Source: Piscibacillus salipiscarius JCM 13188 (GTDB lineage: Bacteria > Bacillota > Bacilli > Bacillales > Alkalibacillaceae). From it: a stretch of 64,000 nt of DNA. The stretch spans positions 1-64,000 of the forward strand of contig NZ_BBCD01000001.1 of NCBI RefSeq assembly GCF_001311865.1, in the 5' to 3' direction. The notes beneath the pieces were generated by a model that had not been told where the DNA came from, searched no databases, and saw only the letters and a program-made list of their open reading frames with translations. A program made the position numbers and the translations under genes. Positions 36,691 to 45,423 of this stretch are shown piece by piece (the stretch's first letter is position 1; every line of letters starts with the position of its first letter).

Positions 36691-38684
36691 CTATTTTAAA
36701 AGCTTTTTCGCACGACTTACAACATTCTCAACCGTAAAACCGTACTCTTCAATAACTTTGTTTCCAGGAGCTGATGCACCAAATGTAGGAATTCCTAATA
36801 CATCACCGTCTAACCCCGTATACCTCTCCCATCCAAATGGAGAAGCCATTTCTACAGCTAAACGAGCTTTAACATTGTTTGGTAGTACTGATTCCTTATA
36901 ATCATCATCTTGTTGATCGAATAAGTACCAAGAAGGCATACTCACGACTTGAGCGTTAATTCCTTCTTCTTTTAACTGTTCACTAGCTTTGTGAACTAAC
37001 TGAACTTCCGAACCTGAAGCTAACAATAATAGATCTGGTTTTTCAACCTCATTAACCACATATGCACCTTTACGAACACCTTCGGGTGCCTTTTTAGCTG
37101 TTTCAGGCAGTACTGGTAACCCTTGTCTAGTTAAGACTAATGCAGTCGGAGTATCAGTAGACTGAACTGCAATTTCCCAAGCTACTTTTGTTTCATTAGC
37201 ATCTGCAGGCCTAATTAGTTTTAAATGCGGCATCGCACGTAAAGATGGAAGTTGCTCAACCGGTTCATGAGTAGGTCCATCTTCCCCAACAGCAATCGAG
37301 TCGTGGGTTAGTACATACGTAACTGGAGTACCCATTAATGCAGATAGACGAAGTGCTGGACGTAAGTAATCACTAAATACAAAGAACGTACCTCCATACA
37401 CCTTAACTCCGCCGTGTAGAGCCATACCATTTAGTGCACAAGCCATAGCAAATTCACGTACTCCAAACCAAATGTTACGACCAGAATAGTCAGGATATTT
37501 GAAGTCTTCTTCATCTTTTAACATCGTTTTATTTGAACCAGCTAAATCGGCACTTCCGCCAAATAAATGCGGCACATTTTTAGCAATCGCATTAAGTACT
37601 TCGCCTGAAGCTGCACGAGTAGCTAGTGCTTTTGAGTCCTCATCATAGGTTGGAAGATCTGCATTCCAGTTAACAGGAAGCTCTCCGTTCATCGCCAGTT
37701 CAAATTCCTTAGCTAATTCAGGGTGTTCTGATTTATACTGTCCAAGTAATTGATTCCACTCATCTTCAGCTTCTTTACCACGCTTTACCATTTTTTCTTC
37801 AAAGTCAGCTTTTACTTCTTCTGGTACGTGGAAATCTTCATGATCCCAATTATAATGTTCTCTTACTAATTGACGCTCTTCATCACCTAATGGAGCTCCG
37901 TGGGCATCAGATTTACCACCTTTGTTTGGTGCCCCATAACCAATGACTGTTTTTACTTCAATTAAAGTAGGCTTGTCATCTGTCGCTTTCGCATCTAATA
38001 ATGCTTTTTCGATAGCTTCAGTATCATTTCCGTCTTCTACGCGAATGACTTGCCATCCATACGCTTTAAAACGATCTTCAACACTCTCTGAAAATGAACG
38101 ATTTAGATCACCGTCTAATGAAATATCATTGGAATCATACATAACGATTAATTTTCCAAGCTTTAAATGACCTGCTAATGAAGCTGCTTCTTGAGATACA
38201 CCTTCCATTAGATCACCATCACCACAAATACTATACGTATAATGGTCTACCACATTTTGATTGTCTTTATTAAACTTGGAAGCTAAGAAACGTTCTGCCA
38301 TCGCCATACCCACTGACATAGCAATTCCTTGGCCTAATGGACCAGTTGTTGCCTCGACACCATCTGTATGACCAAATTCAGGGTGACCAGGTGTTTTAGA
38401 CCCCCACTGGCGGAAATTCTTAATATCATCCATTGATACTTTATAGCCAGATAAATGAAGTAAAGCATAAAGTAGCATAGACCCATGACCAGCCGATAGA
38501 ACAAATCGATCTCGGTTAAACCATGAAGAATTTTTAGGGTTATGATTCATAACTTTACTCCATAATGTATACGCCATAGGAGCTGCACCCATTGGCATAC
38601 CTGGGTGACCAGAGCTTGCTTTCTCAACTGCATCAATCGCAAGTGTTCTGATCGTATTGATTGATTTTGTTCAATATTCGTCAA
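36691..38684 (-). CDS. tkt: Transketolase, one frame break near the start
   Basis: Corrected, the protein has about 665 residues. TTG 38684 follows GAAAGGGG and begins [10 protein letters not shown] one-base break near 38655 precedes [19 protein letters not shown], which holds a substrate-contact His. The TPP site is seen in [19 protein letters not shown] and the catalytic pyrimidine-domain segment in [20 protein letters not shown]. It exchanges two-carbon units in the pentose phosphate pathway. It stands upstream of sirA with its own leader. Confidence 0.95.
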
Positions 38685-38888
38685 TTTAAAATCCCCTTTC
38701 ATATCCGTTCAATCAGTTACCACCATTTATCGTATATGGTTTAGTAACATCTGACAAGTTATTTTATAGTAATTTTACAATACTTTTAGTATACACAACA
38801 CAAAACTTGTCATCCTTAAATACCATACCCTTTATGTATCATTAATCACACAAAATTTATTATAACAAATCTATCGATAAATCCATAC

Positions 38889-38922
38889 AAAAAAAGATTC
38901 CTTCTATTTGAAGAAACCTTTT
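38889..38922 (-). terminator. Terminator after ynzC
   Basis: AAAGGTTTCTTC and GAAGGAATCTTT pair imperfectly around AAATA, followed by a run of T on the minus strand. Confidence 0.7.
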
Positions 38923-39154
38923 AGTGCTTTTGACCATTTTCTTTTTCGTTCTTTAATTTATCAGGTGTAACATCTGTACCTTCAGGGTCTACAACTTTAA
39001 CTGATTTTAGTTGGTTCTTAAATGACTGCCGAAATGCTTGTAAATACTCTTCTCTTAACTTCTTTTGCTCTTTCTTTTCTTGATCAGTTAAACCTTCTGT
39101 CTTTGATTTATTAGCTAATTCATTTATCCGTTTAATTCGTTCATCAGAAATCAT
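38921..39154 (-). CDS. ynzC: DUF896 protein YnzC
   Basis: An intact 77-residue charged protein, MISDERIKRINELANKSKTE then EEYLQAFRQSFKNQLKSVKV, typical of the DUF896/YnzC family. In B. subtilis ynzC is the third gene of the SOS-induced yneA-yneB-ynzC operon divergent from lexA. Here it is directly divergent from lexA, without yneA or yneB, and shares the LexA box region. Its function is unknown. Confidence 0.92.
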   Translation of the reverse strand: MISDERIKRINELANKSKTEGLTDQEKKEQKKLREEYLQAFRQSFKNQLKSVKVVDPEGTDVTPDKLKNEKENGQKH

Positions 39155-39230
39155 TCAAAAAACTCCTTTATATAGGTTCGATTGTCATTTTACATGTTGA
39201 ATCCTTCTTAGACAAGTTTTTAAATTTTTA

Positions 39231-39270
39231 CGAACGAATGTTTGCTTATATTGGTTAATATTGCTATAAT
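39231..39270 (+). promoter_or_regulatory. LexA (SOS) box and lexA promoter
   Basis: CGAACGAATGTTTG at 39231-39244 is a perfect match to the Bacillus SOS box CGAAC-N4-GTTCG/TTYG form. It overlaps the -35 TTGCTT (39242-39247), which is 17 bases from TATAAT (39265-39270). LexA binding here would repress its own gene and possibly the divergent ynzC. Confidence 0.92.
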
Positions 39271-39300
39271 AAACCCAGGATTAAACGTTGAGGTGAAAAT

Positions 39301-39921
39301 ATGAAAAAACTATCAAAGAGACAAAAAGAGATTTTTGATTTCATAGTTAATAATGTCAATTTAAAAGGTTACCCACCTTCTGTTAGAGAAATTGCCGAAG
39401 CTGTTGGCTTAGCTTCAAGTTCTACTGTTCATGGTCATTTATCTAGATTAGAAGAAAAGGGTTATATTCGGCGCGACCCTACTAAACCTAGGGCTATTGA
39501 AATCGTGTATGATGACGGTAGTACCGTCCATGAACGTAGCGCTTTATACGCTCCTTTAATCGGTAAAGTAACGGCCGGCGAACCTATTACGGCGATTGAA
39601 AATGTAGAAGAATTTATCCCGATTCCATCTACTATTTCAGCAACTGAAGATGACGTCTTTGTTCTTTCAATCCAAGGTGATAGTATGATAGAAGCTGGGA
39701 TTTTTGACAGAGACATGGTCATCGTTAGAAAACAAGCAACGGCGAATAACGGGGATATCGTGGTTGCCATGACTGAAGATGACGAAGCAACGGTTAAACG
39801 TTTCTTTAAAGATGAAAACCAATACCGCCTGGAACCTGAAAATCCAACGATGGAACCTATTATATTGAATCAGGTTTCTATTTTAGGAAAAGTCATTGGT
39901 TTGTATCGGGAAATTCACTAA
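39301..39921 (+). CDS. lexA: LexA repressor
   Basis: An intact 206-residue protein. The N-terminal winged helix contains [20 protein letters not shown]. The cleavage site Ala-Gly is in GKVTAGEPI. The catalytic Ser is in [11 protein letters not shown] and the Lys in [15 protein letters not shown]. It represses SOS genes and cuts itself when activated by RecA. It is autoregulated through the box at 39231. Prophage genes to the right may respond to the same signal, but no further SOS box was seen in the visible prophage part. Confidence 0.98.
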   Translation: MKKLSKRQKEIFDFIVNNVNLKGYPPSVREIAEAVGLASSSTVHGHLSRLEEKGYIRRDPTKPRAIEIVYDDGSTVHERSALYAPLIGKVTAGEPITAIENVEEFIPIPSTISATEDDVFVLSIQGDSMIEAGIFDRDMVIVRKQATANNGDIVVAMTEDDEATVKRFFKDENQYRLEPENPTMEPIILNQVSILGKVIGLYREIH

Positions 39922-39933
39922 TATTAATGAATT

Positions 39934-39966
39934 AGCTGTTCCTGTAAAAGGGACAGCTTTTTATAT
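39934..39966 (+). terminator. lexA terminator
   Basis: AGCTGTTCC and GGGACAGCT form a 9-bp stem with a G-U pair, followed by TTTTTATAT. Confidence 0.88.
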
Positions 39967-39990
39967 ATTTATTAATTATTAAATTAGCAA

Positions 39991-40024
39991 AAAAAGCCCC
40001 TTAGCACACCATGTACTAAGGGGT
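39991..40024 (-). terminator. glnA terminator
   Basis: CCCCTTAG and CTAAGGGG form a perfect stem, followed on the minus strand by CTTTTTTTGC. It ends transcription of the glnA tail located just upstream on that strand. Confidence 0.88.
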
Positions 40025-40034
40025 TTAATCATAT

Positions 40035-40091
40035 TAATAACTACTCATATATTGCTCACGTTCCCAAGGATGAACTTGAGTTCTGAACATA
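40035..40091 (-). pseudogene. glnA: 3' end of glnA (glutamine synthetase), prophage attachment junction
   Basis: The last 19 codons read MFRTQVHPWEREQYMSSY and stop, which is the C-terminus of Bacillus-type glutamine synthetase. Upstream of codon ATG 40089-40091 the match ends at once (ACCTTCTTA), where Trp-Asp is expected. The glnA terminator follows, then lexA. The rest of glnA must lie beyond the prophage, outside the window, where the phage presumably supplies a substitute 3' end. This is therefore the left attachment site region rather than a decayed gene. Confidence 0.85.
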
Positions 40092-40301
40092 CCTTCTTAA
40101 TTTAATCTAAATAAAATTAAGCTAAATGCTGATATAATCCACATTATAAAAGTGTTTTGAGTTTTTCTAAATAAAATTAAAATTAATTTTTCTGGGTAAA
40201 TACTGGGTAATTCATGGGTGAATTAATTATGACTTAGATTAAAGTTTTCTAAAATATACACTAAAAGAGAAGGATCTAATAATAGACCCTTCTCTTTTTT
40301 G

Positions 40302-40958
40302 TTATTCTACTGGCACAAATTTAACTGCCGCCTCTGTTTCGATATAATCTTCTTCATTAACCAAGAATACATAGCTATCTACACCATTATTACCTAATAT
40401 CGTATTTACTTTTAAACTTCCCTCACTGTTATAAACCACAAAATTACTACCAGACCCTTCTGGAAAGACTTCGTAACGACCTGGTGGTAAGTCCATTCCG
40501 ACCAGGTATTGTCCAGCACCTAAACGTTTAGCTTCACCTTCAGCTCTTTCGACTCCACCTTTTAAATCAGCAAGTTTAGATTCCAATTTATCTACACTGT
40601 CTCTTAATGAATTAACCTCGGACTCCAGATTTGATTTTTCCGATTTTAGAATATCTCGGTCTTTCTCAAGTTGTATTAACTTTTCTAAATCGGATTTCTT
40701 TTCTTCAAGTTGACTATTAATATCTTTTAGTTCACTTTCCTTAGCAGCCAATTCTTCATCATAACTACTAACATCTGTTTGTAGCCCTTTAACTTGTTCA
40801 TTTAGACTCTCATAAGAAACTTTCTTATTATCAATCAAAGCCTTCTTATCATCAAACCCACTACCGTAACCTGCTTGATAACCAATCACGATAAATATGA
40901 TAGCAACGACTATCGCTACAAAGTACTTTGATTTCACGATTTCTAATACTTTCTCCAT
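40302..40958 (-). CDS. Membrane-anchored coiled-coil protein near the prophage end
   Basis: An intact 218-residue protein. One N-terminal membrane helix (YFVAIVVAIIFIVIGYQAGY) is followed by a long coiled coil (residues ~45-140; LEEKKSDLEKLIQLEKDRD) and a small beta domain (GQYLVGMDLPPGRYEVFPEG, ending AVKFVPVE). The GxYxVGxDLPxGxY pattern occurs in small surface or phage-linked domains of Gram-positive bacteria. It lies between the attachment site and the lysis genes, where lysogenic conversion genes usually are. Its role is unknown; exclusion of other phages is possible. Confidence 0.7.
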   Translation of the reverse strand: MEKVLEIVKSKYFVAIVVAIIFIVIGYQAGYGSGFDDKKALIDNKKVSYESLNEQVKGLQTDVSSYDEELAAKESELKDINSQLEEKKSDLEKLIQLEKDRDILKSEKSNLESEVNSLRDSVDKLESKLADLKGGVERAEGEAKRLGAGQYLVGMDLPPGRYEVFPEGSGSNFVVYNSEGSLKVNTILGNNGVDSYVFLVNEEDYIETEAAVKFVPVE

Positions 40959-40984
40959 AAAATATTCCCCCTTTATTTACCATT

Positions 40985-41380
40985 ACCAACATTATACAAA
41001 ATGTGACAATAGTCTTACAAGTTCAAAATTTATATGTTGAATTATTATTATTGGTTCATATAACTTTAGTTATACTTAACTCTAGTGTTCTGAATGAATA
41101 ATTCTAATCCTCATTTAGATTATAGAGAAACAAAATACTTAATCAGGAAATAATGGTTATCTATTTATTATTTAGAGGTGTGTTTATATTCAATGAAATG
41201 ATGGGATCAATAATTAAATGGATTCAACTTGCATAAAAGTCTAACCTTGTAGTAATCACTCCTAATTGATAGTCTGTAACAATACATATTGGAGTAATTA
41301 AATTTCAGTTAGAGAATAAATATTTTGTATATTTTATCCACTAATTATCAATCCTTATAATAAAGGAGTGATTATTTTAG
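40985..41380. other. Noncoding stretch, no feature recognised
   Basis: About 400 bases, A/T-rich, between two divergent accessory genes. I see only an AAGGAGTG ribosome site at the right end for the plus-strand gene and no strong hairpin or repeat. Confidence 0.5.
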
Positions 41381-41784
41381 ATGAGAAAATTACATTTATT
41401 AATTTCCTTAATGTTTCTTTTACTGTTTATAAGTTTTAGTGAAGAAATTATTGCTGAAAAAAACGAGAGCGGTGAATTGGATAAAGTATTAGAGAGAGTA
41501 AATCCAGACTTTTATGAGGAGTATAAATTAGCTAACAAAAATGTACGAATAATAACTGAGTATAAAGAAATAAAAGGATATTGGAAAAGGAAAAGATTTT
41601 TAAGTATTTACCCGATTCAATATACAACGGAAAGCCGAACTCGCCACCTGAAACAGAAGTTTATTTTTATGCGAGTTGGATAGACTCAAATGACAAACTG
41701 CAGTTTAAATATGCTGTTTTTGATCCCAAAACAAATAAATGGATTAAAGCAGGTTCACATTATACAAGTAAAAACAAAAAATAA
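41381..41784 (+). CDS. Small secreted protein, one frame break
   Basis: From ATG 41381 (after AAGGAG) a signal peptide (LLISLMFLLLFISFSEEIIA) leads into a mature part VRIITEYKEIKGY. A one-base break near 41580 (GGAAAAGGAAAAG) is followed in another frame by YLPDSIYNGKPNSPPETEVY and FDPKTNKWIKAGSHYTSKNK to the stop. The total is about 134 residues. No family is recognised. It is the only plus-strand gene in the prophage end region, so it may be expressed in the lysogen. Confidence 0.6.
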
Positions 41785-41908
41785 TAAAAGAGGGAGTACT
41801 CCCTCTTTTATTATTTTTCCACTAATGAAATTAAGTTAACAAATTCAACTTTTTGTTGAACTAGTTCATCTTTGTCAAGAGTGAAAGGATTTTCTATAAC
41901 TCCGACTA

Positions 41909-42718
41909 TCAATTTTTATTAAGTTCGCCTTCAATTGGCAAATCCATTAACTTTAATTTAAAATCCCCTTTTTCATGCACTATTATATAAGGAGTTTCAA
42001 TTTTCATTAATTCCGAACCTAATATGGCGAATATAGCATAGTTTGTCCTTTTACTACTATTGCCCATTTTTAAATACATTGAGCCGGAAAAGCTGTTAGG
42101 TATTCTATTCATAGACAATTCTTTTTTATCGTTATTTTCTAATACAACATATGGCGAAGTTCGAGAACCGTCATTAGATTCATTTTCTTTATAAATAGTT
42201 ATTTTTTTAGGGGGTATATTTTTTTGCTTATATTCTACACCTTTTATAGTAACAGCTCTTCTAGCTAAATAAACAGTGCCAGTTGGTACGTATTGTTCTT
42301 TATCTAGAATATTATCAGGGTCTCTAATACATAAAATCAATAAATCATTAACACCTTTTTCAACATTAACTTCAATTCGAAATTCTTTGCTCTGATTTCT
42401 ACCTATATTAACGTCAATATAATCCATCATTTTATTATTGAGTTTAATTTCTTTTGTTCATAATTTTGTAATATTAATAGTCTATAAGTAAAACCTCTAT
42501 TAAAATTATTATTTATTTTAATAGTCGGAGTAAAGGACTCATCGCTTTTTAATTTATATATTACTTGATGTCTATCACTAGAAGTCTCATCATATAAACC
42601 TAAACTGAAACCATTTATATTAGATTGTTTGTATCGTATATTTCGTTTTATATCATTAGTTGTATTACAACTAAATAAAATAAAACAAGCTAGAGTGCAT
42701 ATTGTTATATTTTTTCAT
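41909..42718 (-). CDS. Putative lipoprotein, two frame breaks
   Basis: From ATG 42718, with one A restored in the A6 run, the start reads KKNITICTLACFILFSCNTT, a signal peptide with a lipobox (LFSC). A second break near 42440 joins a 173-residue segment that contains DYIDVNIGRNQSKEFRIEVN and ends PIEGELNKN. The total is about 270 residues. It should be tethered to the outer membrane face. No family is recognised. It lies in the accessory zone near the prophage junction. Confidence 0.6.
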
Positions 42719-42741
42719 AGTTTCATCCTAATTGCTTATGA

Positions 42742-43145
42742 TCACCAATGAATACTAGTGTTACCGGTGCCAGCAAGCACTCCATTTTTATAAATTCTAT
42801 GGGTAGAATAATTATGATATAAATTTGAATTATTATAAGTACCCATACCTTGTGTGATGCTGACTGATCCTCCAGCACTCGAATTAGACCGTTTAATAGA
42901 AGACCCATTAGTTCCTGGTTCAATCTGAACATATACAGAACTAGCCCCTACATAATTTGTCTGTGCTAGTACATATATACTTCCACTGCTTGTTAAATTA
43001 AATGCTGAGTAACCTAATCCATAATCCCAGCTTGAACCATTAATTGGGATTTGTGTTTGATCCTCTGTTAAAGTTTCTGCTGACACATAAATCGTAAAGC
43101 TAAAACTTAACGCCAAAATCAGTGATAGAGATAATAAAACTTCAT
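42742..43145 (-). CDS. Small secreted protein, one frame break in the signal peptide
   Basis: ATG 43145 follows GGAGG. Restoring one T (AAGTTTTATTA) gives a signal peptide MKFLLSLSLILALSFSFTIY ending near VSAETL, then a mature part of about 108 residues rich in Ser, Tyr and Gly (SSWDYGLGYSAFNLTSSGSI). The pattern resembles secreted peptides of the lactococcin 972 type in size and small Gly/Ser/Tyr-rich character, but I cannot confirm that. It precedes the lipoprotein gene by 23 bases and may act with it. Confidence 0.6.
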
Positions 43146-43514
43146 AATAAAACCTCCGTTTATATTATTTTTAGTAACTAGTTAGAGTTTTCAATGTGTG
43201 TTAATAATATATTTCAACATGTAATGAGAAAATCCTGCAAAAATAAATTGTATTTTATTAAAATACAATGGTGGATGTACTTAAACCATTTCATATTAAA
43301 TGATTATAAAGCAAAGAACTGTTAATAAAAGCTTTGAAATAATTGTTTTGCATAGAAATAATAGTCACTATATCAAAAGATGAATTTATCCATTTTCACT
43401 TGGAATAATGATATTGAAAAAAATCATTCACCCCCTCCATTCCAAGAGGGGATAAATGACGTTATTTGTAATCTGTTTTATTTAATATTATTGAATTATT
43501 ATAGAAGTTGGTAT
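43146..43514. other. Noncoding gap with two hairpins
   Basis: No gene is visible. ATTGTATTTT-ATT-AAAATACAAT (about 43246-43268) is a perfect 10-bp hairpin. CCCCTC (43432-43437) and GAGGGG (43446-43451) form a terminator-like stem with a T run on the minus strand, which probably ends the phage late transcript after the endolysin gene. Confidence 0.65.
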
Positions 43515-44258
43515 TTATAGAATACCTTTATTTAATCTTCGCTGTAGCTCTTTAACTACTAAACTTGGGTCACTAATCACACCATCAACAGGTGTTCCTA
43601 AATATCTCTGAAGTTTTCTAACTGTTTCAGGACCTAAGTAACCATCAACAGCTGCACCGATTTTACGTTGCAAGGCTCTAATCACTAAACTGCCACCTTG
43701 GCCAAACGTAATACCACTGACAATCATTTTCGTTACGTCATTCTTATATTGATCGCTAATAATACCATCTTCTACGGTACCTAATGCTTCTTGAAGACCT
43801 CTAGTTGTTATACTGCCCCATAATCCATCTACTTTTAAGTTAGCAGCGTAAAGATTTCTTCCTAAATATTTTTCTGGATTAACAGCATCCGTTTTGTTGA
43901 TGTTCCAGTTTCCTTTATGCAATTCAAAGTGTAAATGTTGGCCAAATGAATGGCCCGTATTCCCCATTACACCGATAACTTGTCCTTGCTTAACATGGTC
44001 CCCAACATGAACTTTGCGTGAACCATCGCGCATATGAGCATAAACGGACTCCCATGTCTCGCCATTAATGTGATGTTCAATCATAATACACTGGCCGTAA
44101 GAACCTGATTCGTACGAACGTGTGACTTTTCCATCAGCGACCGCTTTAATTTCATGATAACCTGGTTGAGCATAATCGGTTCCATGGTGATCTGGCCTCG
44201 TATTTGATCTAAACTCACTTGTTACTCTTTTAACGCTTGGATAAATAAATGTTGCCAT
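43515..44258 (-). CDS. Endolysin: M23 peptidase with peptidoglycan-binding domains
   Basis: An intact 247-residue protein without signal peptide. The M23 (LytM) metallopeptidase domain spans residues ~1-130, with zinc ligands in RPDHHGTDYA and the HxH motif in GQHLHFELHKG. Two C-terminal peptidoglycan-binding-like repeats follow (VDGLWGSITTRGLQEALG and VDGYLGPETVRKLQRYLG). It would cut peptide cross-bridges at host lysis. It follows the holin by two bases, forming the usual lysis cassette. Confidence 0.93.
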   Translation of the reverse strand: MATFIYPSVKRVTSEFRSNTRPDHHGTDYAQPGYHEIKAVADGKVTRSYESGSYGQCIMIEHHINGETWESVYAHMRDGSRKVHVGDHVKQGQVIGVMGNTGHSFGQHLHFELHKGNWNINKTDAVNPEKYLGRNLYAANLKVDGLWGSITTRGLQEALGTVEDGIISDQYKNDVTKMIVSGITFGQGGSLVIRALQRKIGAAVDGYLGPETVRKLQRYLGTPVDGVISDPSLVVKELQRRLNKGIL

Positions 44259-44260
44259 CT

Positions 44261-44687
44261 TTATCGACGCTCCTTATCTGAGAATTCTTCTCGCATTTCT
44301 TGGGTTACACTCTTATTGTCTTCACTGATACTGCTCAGTTTCTTAGATAGTCCTGGAGGTACATCTACACCAACAGCTGCTAAGTTCTCCATAATTGACA
44401 GGCCTTCATTCGCAATATAAAAAAGAACCGTTGCATAGGCAACCGTTCCATTTAATCCTAGTATTTGATCAATTACGTTCGCCAGGATAATCACAACTAA
44501 TATAAGAACCTTCCTGGCATATCCAAATAAACTTTTCCTACTCCACAGATTACGGTTTTTAAAAGCCTTAAACACACCTGTGATGATATCCAGCGCCATT
44601 AATAATAGTAGTAAGTGAAGAAATTTCACTTCTCCGAATAAATAAAAAATGTGCTGCTTCTAAATAAGACAAATTAACACTTCCCAT
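44261..44687 (-). CDS. Phage holin (TcdE/phi-LC3 holin-4 type), one frame break
   Basis: Corrected length is about 142 residues. From ATG 44687 the start MGSVNLSYLEAAHF passes a break in the T/A run near 44640 into GEVKFLHLLLLLMALDIITG, followed by further helices (VLILVVIILANVIDQILGL) and a charged tail ending EEFSDKERR. The D-I-I-T-G motif and three-helix layout are typical of this holin family. It would permit endolysin release. Confidence 0.88.
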
Positions 44688-44746
44688 CTTTGATTCATCT
44701 CCTTATTAGTCATAAGTTTGACCTCCCTCTATATATTTGGTCATTA

Positions 44747-44778
44747 AAAAAGAGAGGTTATTGGCACCTCTCGTACTC
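44747..44778 (-). terminator. Terminator upstream of the lysis cassette
   Basis: GAGAGGTGCC and GGTTATTG...CTCTC-type arms (GAGAGGT/ACCTCTC) pair on the minus strand, followed by TTTTTTAATG. It separates the tail-fibre operon end from the holin-endolysin pair. Confidence 0.7.
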
Positions 44779-44789
44779 CCAACGATGAA

Positions 44790-45008
44790 TTACACTGTCA
44801 TTCGTTCGGTCAATTTTTCTCTTACTAATTGTTCTAGCTGGTTAACTCCTGAATTGGCTTCATATTCATCATTTGTAACGGGGACATACCCATTCACGTT
44901 AAGTTGATTATCTGGATCCACTCCGCGGAAATGAATATTTACGGTCGGTTCTTCTCCTGTGTGCACAAATTGGATATTGTTCACTTTAATAGTTAAGCTG
45001 TTAATCAT
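44790..45008 (-). CDS. Small phage protein downstream of the tail tip genes
   Basis: A 72-residue protein starting at ATG 45008, chosen over 45017 because it overlaps the previous stop (ATGATTAA) and lies nine bases after GGAGG. It is beta-rich (INSLTIKVNNIQFVHTGEEP) with an acidic middle. I do not recognise it. Small XkdX-like or chaperone genes are common at this place. Confidence 0.6.
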   Translation of the reverse strand: MINSLTIKVNNIQFVHTGEEPTVNIHFRGVDPDNQLNVNGYVPVTNDEYEANSGVNQLEQLVREKLTERMTV

Positions 45009-45422
45009 GTTTAACACCCTCCTCTAATTGATCGCATATATAGTCATAAGCAGTGGCTTGTACACCACTAAAAGCCACATCGCATTCATCCAACACCTTC
45101 TTAACGGTTTGCAGCATTCCTTGGTTATCACCCCCATCAATGACCAACTCTTCTTCAAACAATTCTTTTATTTCTTTTTGAAACGCTTCTTGGTCCTCTA
45201 TTTCATACCCTTTTCCATCTTTCGTTTTTAGGGGCTCGTCATTTTCATCTTTTTCGCAAACTCTTTGGCCAATTCAATGCGTTGTTCTTCGACTTCTTTA
45301 TAACGCTCACTTAGCTTTTGAATAAATTTAGTACGATGCCTTGATTGTTTGCCTTTCAAACTCAAATTAAAAAGCAGGTCAATGACCTGCCCTAGTTTAG
45401 CGTGTTTAATTTTCACCTGCAT
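45001..45422 (-). CDS. DUF1617-like phage protein, one frame break
   Basis: From ATG 45422 the product reads MQVKIKHAKLGQVIDLLFNL, then helical segments. Restoring a base in the TTTTTCGC run near 45250 continues it as DENDEPLKTKDGKGYEIED to a stop at 45001, about 140 residues. Size, sequence style and position after the tail tip gene match DUF1617 proteins of Listeria/Bacillus siphophages. The function is unknown; an assembly role is likely. Confidence 0.7.
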
Positions 45423-45423
45423 A

